Assembly (NCBI GenBank): GCA_003971905.1
Contig: RSEE01000019.1
Coordinates: 682,001-746,000 of the forward strand
Direction of reading: 5' to 3'
Source of the DNA: Moniliella sp. 'wahieum'
Lineage: Eukaryota; Basidiomycota; Moniliellomycetes; Moniliellales; Moniliellaceae
DNA: 64,000 nucleotides
Position numbers and translations under genes: made by a program. The notes under the pieces were generated by a model, which saw nothing but the letters and a program-made list of their open reading frames with translations, had not been told where the DNA came from and did not search any database. Positions 59,425 to 64,000 of this stretch are shown piece after piece; position 1 is the first letter of the stretch; every line of letters starts with the position of its first letter.

Positions 59425-60231
59425 TCAAGGTGAAACTTGCTCTGGCCGAACCACTTGTCTGGCCCGAGCCACTCGCCGGATCTGGGCGACGATGATTTCT
59501 ATAGTCATCGGCTGTCCCGACCACCCTGCATGGCATGGCTGGCGCTTATAATATCGTCGCGGGAATGCTGTGGGCACCACACTTGTTTTTGGTAATGTCA
59601 TATGTTGCCACAGTCTTCTGCCAAGTAGTTCTAACAGTACATGTGGCGACTTGACAGGGTATGTTGGACAAGGCTGTTCGGATCTGGAGGGTCTGGTTAG
59701 GCATTTAGGTCCAGTTTGGGGACGCCACACACAATGACGCTGTGGAAGAAGGATTTGGTATGCAGAGAATGATTGAAATCGTGAGAGATGATGTTGAGCC
59801 TGCGCATGTTTCTTGCACTTGAAAGATCCAAAAGATTGTGCCAAAAGGAGATGATAGAGGACCAGTGGACGGGATACGGAATCTTGAACATGTGTTGACA
59901 AGGCCTGACCCAAAGGAAAAGAGCAGGATAAACATATACCCTCCCCCATTGTCGAAACATATCCATCAATGCAAAATGTCCAACTCAAAGTACAAGACCA
60001 AGAGTCTGCAGCTTCAACGATCAATTCAACAACCATCCATACACTGTGTTGATGCGCAGCGAATGTGATCGTCACGGTTGGGCCCGGTGACGCAAGCCTC
60101 ATAGGCAGGGAAGAGATGGTTCTCAGTGGACGTTGCTGGGGTAGACGGAAACGGAGCAGATTTAGAAGAGTGACGGTTGGATGGGGGGGCATCATATGAT
60201 CGACACCCTGTTTCGAAATGTTGACCACCAT
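59425..60231 (-). CDS. Hypothetical 268-residue ORF in the lower-GC block
   Basis: An ATG-initiated frame (60231 down to 59425) with no recognised domain. It is rich in Ser, His, Leu and Gln and has scattered Cys. In this lower-GC stretch random frames are short, so a 268-codon run is notable, but no motif, splice site or neighbour supports function. It could be an orphan gene or the complement of a decayed element. Confidence 0.25.
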   Translation of the reverse strand: MVVNISKQGVDHMMPPHPTVTLLNLLRFRLPQQRPLRTISSLPMRLASPGPTVTITFAAHQHSVWMVVELIVEAADSWSCTLSWTFCIDGYVSTMGEGICLSCSFPLGQALSTHVQDSVSRPLVLYHLLLAQSFGSFKCKKHAQAQHHLSRFQSFSAYQILLPQRHCVWRPQTGPKCLTRPSRSEQPCPTYPVKSPHVLLELLGRRLWQHMTLPKTSVVPTAFPRRYYKRQPCHAGWSGQPMTIEIIVAQIRRVARARQVVRPEQVSP

Positions 60232-61959
60232 TGCTCTCGCGTCCTAGACGGACCACAAGCTGGTTTTTCTACGTCAGCGAGGCGCAAAAAACGTCGAGAT
60301 GCAGTTTGGGGCGGCGTGAGGGGCGCTCTGTTGACGGGTTGGGATTAGGGAACAGGGTGTGCAGATACAAATGTTCTTCTTTGGTAATCTACACATCTGC
60401 AACAGTCGGGGCTAGAGGAGGAAGGCCAGCAAGGTCCTGCCGGAGACTGGGGGGAAATGGTAAGATGAATCGTGGGAAGAAACGAGAAAGCATCGGGCAG
60501 GGAACATAAGCAAAAGGGAAAGAAAAAAGCGAGATACACCGGATGCAGAATCGAAAATGGGGGCGAGCTTAGTCTTTCGGTGACAATATCAACCCCAACC
60601 ATGTCAGGAGACGGAGATGGGGGAAAGGGCGCAGATGGATTGCATACATCTATGGACGCAGAGGAGGTATATGTACCTCCTCAGGAAGGGGGCACAGTCG
60701 AGAGGTGGACACAGGATCTCCCAACTGATAAGAATCACGTCACAGTGCCCATACGGGTCTAGTGGGCCAAGGGCCCCTAACACGGCGTGAGTCTGACAAA
60801 CCACTGTGAGAGAGGAGAGCGAGAGTAGGCTATATGGCCACACGAGGTTACAAACCAGATATTGCCCCCAAGATATGTTGGCGCAACTGACCAGAAGACG
60901 GTTTAGAAAGGAGACTGGCCTAAACTCTTTGGGATCAACCCCACTTTTGGAAAGCATGCAATCAGGTGGGATGTGGGCTCTGCTTGCATATATATAGGTT
61001 GGGGCGAAAAAAGCCTCCATATTACTTGCTTCCCTCCCTTTTTTCCCAACAGCTTATTGGCAGCTATATATATAGATTGCACCAGTCATTATCCCTCCTG
61101 TACGCTTCCTATTCCGCCAGCTACACCCCCCTTCGCAAATGGCCCTCACTTCTTTTCTTCAACACCTGTTAGTATATATTACCAGCATTCTTCAAAACTG
61201 TATGCTCTCTCTTCTCTTCTCGTCATTAATAGTTACCCGACACCAAAACAACCGTACGAGGTAGAGACGCGTTCGTTTATACGTGATTGGATAAAATCGT
61301 TATTTGTCCATTGGAACCTTGTCATCAGATAGCATACCACACCACAGCGAACTGCCGATCCCGCTGGAAAGAGGCGACAATAAAAAGTAGCGCGACGAAA
61401 GAAAGAAGGGCTGTGGGCGCGAGCTCGAAATTGTATAGACGATGAATAACGGTTCGATGGGCCTTTGGGGACGGTATAGGGTCGTCCATGCGCACCACGG
61501 GATTGGTACGGATGGGTCACTCACAGTGATCCTCAAATAGGCTCTTATACATCACAGTACCGTCAGTGTCCCCCATCTCACTACGATGAGAGAATGGGGC
61601 CAAAATCTTTCACCACTTTTAATGTCACCATCGTCACGCGCCTCCTGCTTCAGTTTCGATTGCGGGGCTCCAGCCCGTTGTCTGTGCATGTTGCTGCTTT
61701 TCGTCTGGGGAAGACATCTGTGACGTATGAAAGCAGCCACATATACCATAGGTACCGCATGCGTACTATACCGAGACCAAAATGTCGATGATCGGTCGAC
61801 GGCCCCGACGGGCGTGACGTAGCGTGTCTCGGCACAGTCACATCTCGCTGGTAGAGAGATGCCACCTGCCAGGCCATCGGGCCCCTGAGGAAGACCATCA
61901 GACCAAGGCCTGATGGACCTGATGACTGTGATCAAAATAGGGCAAAATCGGCTCTGTAG

Positions 61960-61980
61960 TAAGATCTAAGATCTAAGATC
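61960..61980. repeat. TAAGATC heptamer array
   Basis: Three exact 7-base TAAGATC units in the lower-GC block. Confidence 0.95.
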
Positions 61981-62117
61981 GTATCATCAGATGTACAAGA
62001 TGATATGTTGTGGAGAGAATGTATGACGATATGTACAGGTATACGATTTTTACCCATATAGTATACCCATAGTATAATTCTGAACAGGGGGGTACAGGAC
62101 TGGTGCAGGAGAGCATA

Positions 62118-62133
62118 CTACTACTAGTAGTAG
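62118..62133. repeat. Perfect 16-bp palindrome centred on CTAG
   Basis: CTACTACTAGTAGTAG is identical to its own reverse complement. No associated gene or repeat boundary was identified. Confidence 0.9.
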
Positions 62134-62324
62134 CTTGCCCGGTCGGAGGAAGAGCAGAAGCGGCGAAATGAGTTTCACTCGCAGTATCGTCAGGCACAGC
62201 AGAGCACAGCTCTGTCACGTTCAACTCTCTTACGGATTTTACTTGCGGCCGATGGGCTGTTGATGATCGATGAGATCGATGATGGCAAAATCGTGTATTG
62301 TTGACTATATGATGAGACTACCGG

Positions 62325-62345
62325 TAGTGACTAGTGACTAGTGAC
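62325..62345. repeat. TAGTGAC heptamer array
   Basis: Three exact TAGTGAC units. Reverse-complemented and phase-shifted, this is the CACTAGT heptamer found at 27993-28017. Confidence 0.95.
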
Positions 62346-62864
62346 TATCGTGTGCCCCGAGCGGATGTGTGGGAAAAACAGGAACCCTTTAACCAGTAAG
62401 AAGGCATTCTCCACAGCTTCACTAACCTTTAGTTCCTCAAGCTTCAAGCCCTTGGCGACATCGAGGCCCGAGGCCTGAGGCTCCTGAGGCCCTGCCACTT
62501 CGCTTTGCCCCCTTCCACGTGCCATGCTTCCCCAGTCCACCTCAGACGGGGGGGTAGAGAAGGAGGCGCAGGAAAGCACAGGACGATGCATCCGCGACTC
62601 TGGGCCCTGGACTTTGGACCCTGGATCTGGGTGCCTGGGCGTCGGTCCCAGAGCGCGGGGCCAGTGTTTCGGAGATTTGACCCAAAGGCTGCGGCACTGG
62701 CTGGCAGAAGAGCGCCATGCATGATGGTTATGTGTCTCATGTATGCGGAGAACTATGCGCTGTCGGGTGCTGGGGGCCATAATGCATAATGCATAACTGC
62801 CGCCAGGCGGGCTATTCCGAGCCGTACCATAAAAACGGATGGGGTGTGCTGGTGGTGCTTTCAT

Positions 62865-64000
62865 ATGTCCTCGCCCCCTTTGTGTTCTTGCCCTCCGTCT
62901 CCCCTGCCACCCGTACCCCTTCTCCCCCCGCCCGTTTGGTATCTGCCAGCAATGCCACAGCTCCCCGACCTGGCCCTCGCCTGCCCCCCCGCCCTGCCGT
63001 CACGCCTGCCAGCTGCAGCACCCCAGCCTCAGCCCCATCCTATCCGCCATCACACTGCCCCCTTTCCCCATCTGTTCCCTCCGCAACCGCTTCCCTTTCC
63101 TCTAGGTCCCATCCGCGCGCATCCGCTTCTCGGGCATGGACCTGCCCCTCCCTTGCCCTTCCCGTCTACGGCCTTTCTTCCCCCATACACCCCTCATCAA
63201 GACTGCGATGCGCTCCACCTTTTCCTCCACGGCGACCACAGTAATGGTTCTCTTTCGTCTCCTGAACGTCCTCCTCCTAATAAGGATGATCTCACACTTC
63301 CGTCTACACTGTCGTCATCCGGGACGGAACAACAGGTCTCTTCTCTCCTCGTCCACATATCCCGTCCACCCCAAAGGGGGCAACAAGCAAAGGCACCCGG
63401 AAGGCCCACAGCAAACGTAACCCTCACCTTGTCAACAAGCTGTTTCACATGTTGGAGGATGGATCATGGGATGATGTCGTGCGCTGGTCTTACGCGCGCG
63501 ATAGTTTCGTTGTTGTGGTACGTCGCTGGCCGTCTCAGACCGGGTACGAGAGGAAGGCATGCCTTTTAGACGGGAGAAACTGACTCGAACGTGCATGGGC
63601 ACGGACAGAACTTGGACAAGTTCAACAAGCAGGTACTGCCCTGCCATTTCAAACATTCTAGCTTTTCCAGCTTTGTCCGCCAGCTCAACAAACATGATTT
63701 CCACAAGGTCAAGAGCGATCGAGCCTTGCTGGCAAAACTTTTGGACGTAGATCCGAGGCAAGTCAAGCCAGGACTATTTGGACAAATGTGGGAGTTTAAG
63801 CATCGTTCCTTTCGCTCCGGTCGCCCGACTTGCTCCACTCGATCCAACGCAAGGCCACAACTTTATCGCCCAACAGTCTTGCCAGTACGACCACCTCGGT
63901 ACTGGCCAAAAAAGATAAGGACATGTCCCCTCCCCTCTCCTCTATGCCGAGGAAGTCTGCCCCGACACCCCCATATCCCCCACCAACAACAACGCGGTAA
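62865..64000 (+). CDS. HSF-type DNA-binding transcription factor, 3' truncated by the window
   Basis: Nuclear winged-helix regulator of the heat-shock factor family. ATG 62865 (or 62952) opens a Pro/His-rich leader. The HSF domain begins LVNKLFHMLEDGSWDDVVRW (about 63434-63495) and continues SYARDSFVVV, then, after intron 63518-63608 (GTACGT donor, CTGAC branch, CAG acceptor), LDKFNKQVLPCHFKHSSF, SSFVRQLNKHDFHKVK and WEFKHRSFR, followed by DLLHSIQRK-like text after one apparent missing base near 63825. An extra segment DRALLAKLLDVDPRQVKPG sits between recognition helix and WEFKH. A frame change near 63395 links the leader to the domain. Hsf1, Skn7/Prr1 and Sfl1 types share this fold; the DLLxxIxRK continuation leans toward Hsf/Sfl1, and the deciding C-terminus is outside the window. 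Confidence 0.85.

Larger units (their letters stand above)
58141..62864. other. Gene-poor, lower-GC block
   Basis: About 4.7 kb with no recognisable gene. From roughly 58.7 to 62.4 kb the sequence is visibly more AT-rich than the rest of the window and lacks the long spurious open frames seen elsewhere. It contains ACTCAGTACTCAG-type motifs at 58912-58938, TCGATCA motifs near 58367, 58456 and 62265, two heptamer arrays, a perfect palindrome and one unexplained 268-codon ORF. I could not find reverse transcriptase, transposase or terminal repeat signatures. Confidence 0.5.

Noticed and set aside
59697..60231. Retrotransposon remnant
   Set aside because: No RT, integrase, RNase H or zinc-knuckle motif was found in any frame, and no LTR or target-site duplication was visible; kept only as an orphan ORF.

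Overview
The window looks like a GC-rich nuclear contig from a basidiomycete fungus. It has short spliceosomal introns with CTGAC or CTAAC branch points. Its genes include a Kre6/Skn1-type glucan-synthesis protein, a GH5 exo-glucanase, a sterol glucosyltransferase of the Atg26 type, a Cry-DASH, an Rco1-like double-PHD protein, a mitochondrial calcium uniporter and a Zn(II)2Cys6 regulator. I cannot place it below phylum level. There is no ribosomal RNA, no tRNA that I could recognise, no CRISPR array and no clear transposon.

Layout from left to right. 0.5-12 kb is cell-surface biology: KRE6-like (+), GH5 exo-1,3-beta-glucanase (+), and a secreted multicopper oxidase (-). 12.8-21.5 kb holds a DUSP-containing ubiquitin protease like Ubp12/USP15 (+), a mitochondrial PP2C phosphatase like Ptc7 (-) and an acidic protein of unknown function (+). 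23.9-32 kb holds Cry-DASH (+), the nucleolar RRM protein Nop15 (+) and the histone-binding protein Spt2 (-). 32-42 kb holds MCU (-), sterol 3-beta-glucosyltransferase (+) and the Rco1-like protein (+). 42-50.6 kb holds a small multi-pass membrane protein (+), a MATH-containing ubiquitin protease like Ubp15/USP7 (-) and a short phosphoglycerate mutase (+). 50.8-54.6 kb is a Zn(II)2Cys6 transcription factor (-). 55-58 kb holds one or two unresolved minus-strand genes. 58.2-62.8 kb is a gene-poor block of visibly lower GC. An HSF-type DNA-binding protein (+) runs off the right end.

Nearly every conserved gene is broken into two to ten reading frames while its domains stay intact and in order. 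Most frame changes have the direction of one missing base. All genes being equally affected points to uncorrected consensus errors rather than pseudogenes, so CDS coordinates below are gene spans that include introns and frame breaks. Start and stop choices in proline-rich termini are the weakest part.

The most unusual signals are these. The 5' splice site is GTACGT in about two thirds of the introns I could place. Many intergenic tandem arrays have a 7-bp unit. A few short palindrome-like motifs (ACTCAGTACTCAG, ATCATCGATCATC, CACTAGT) recur between genes.
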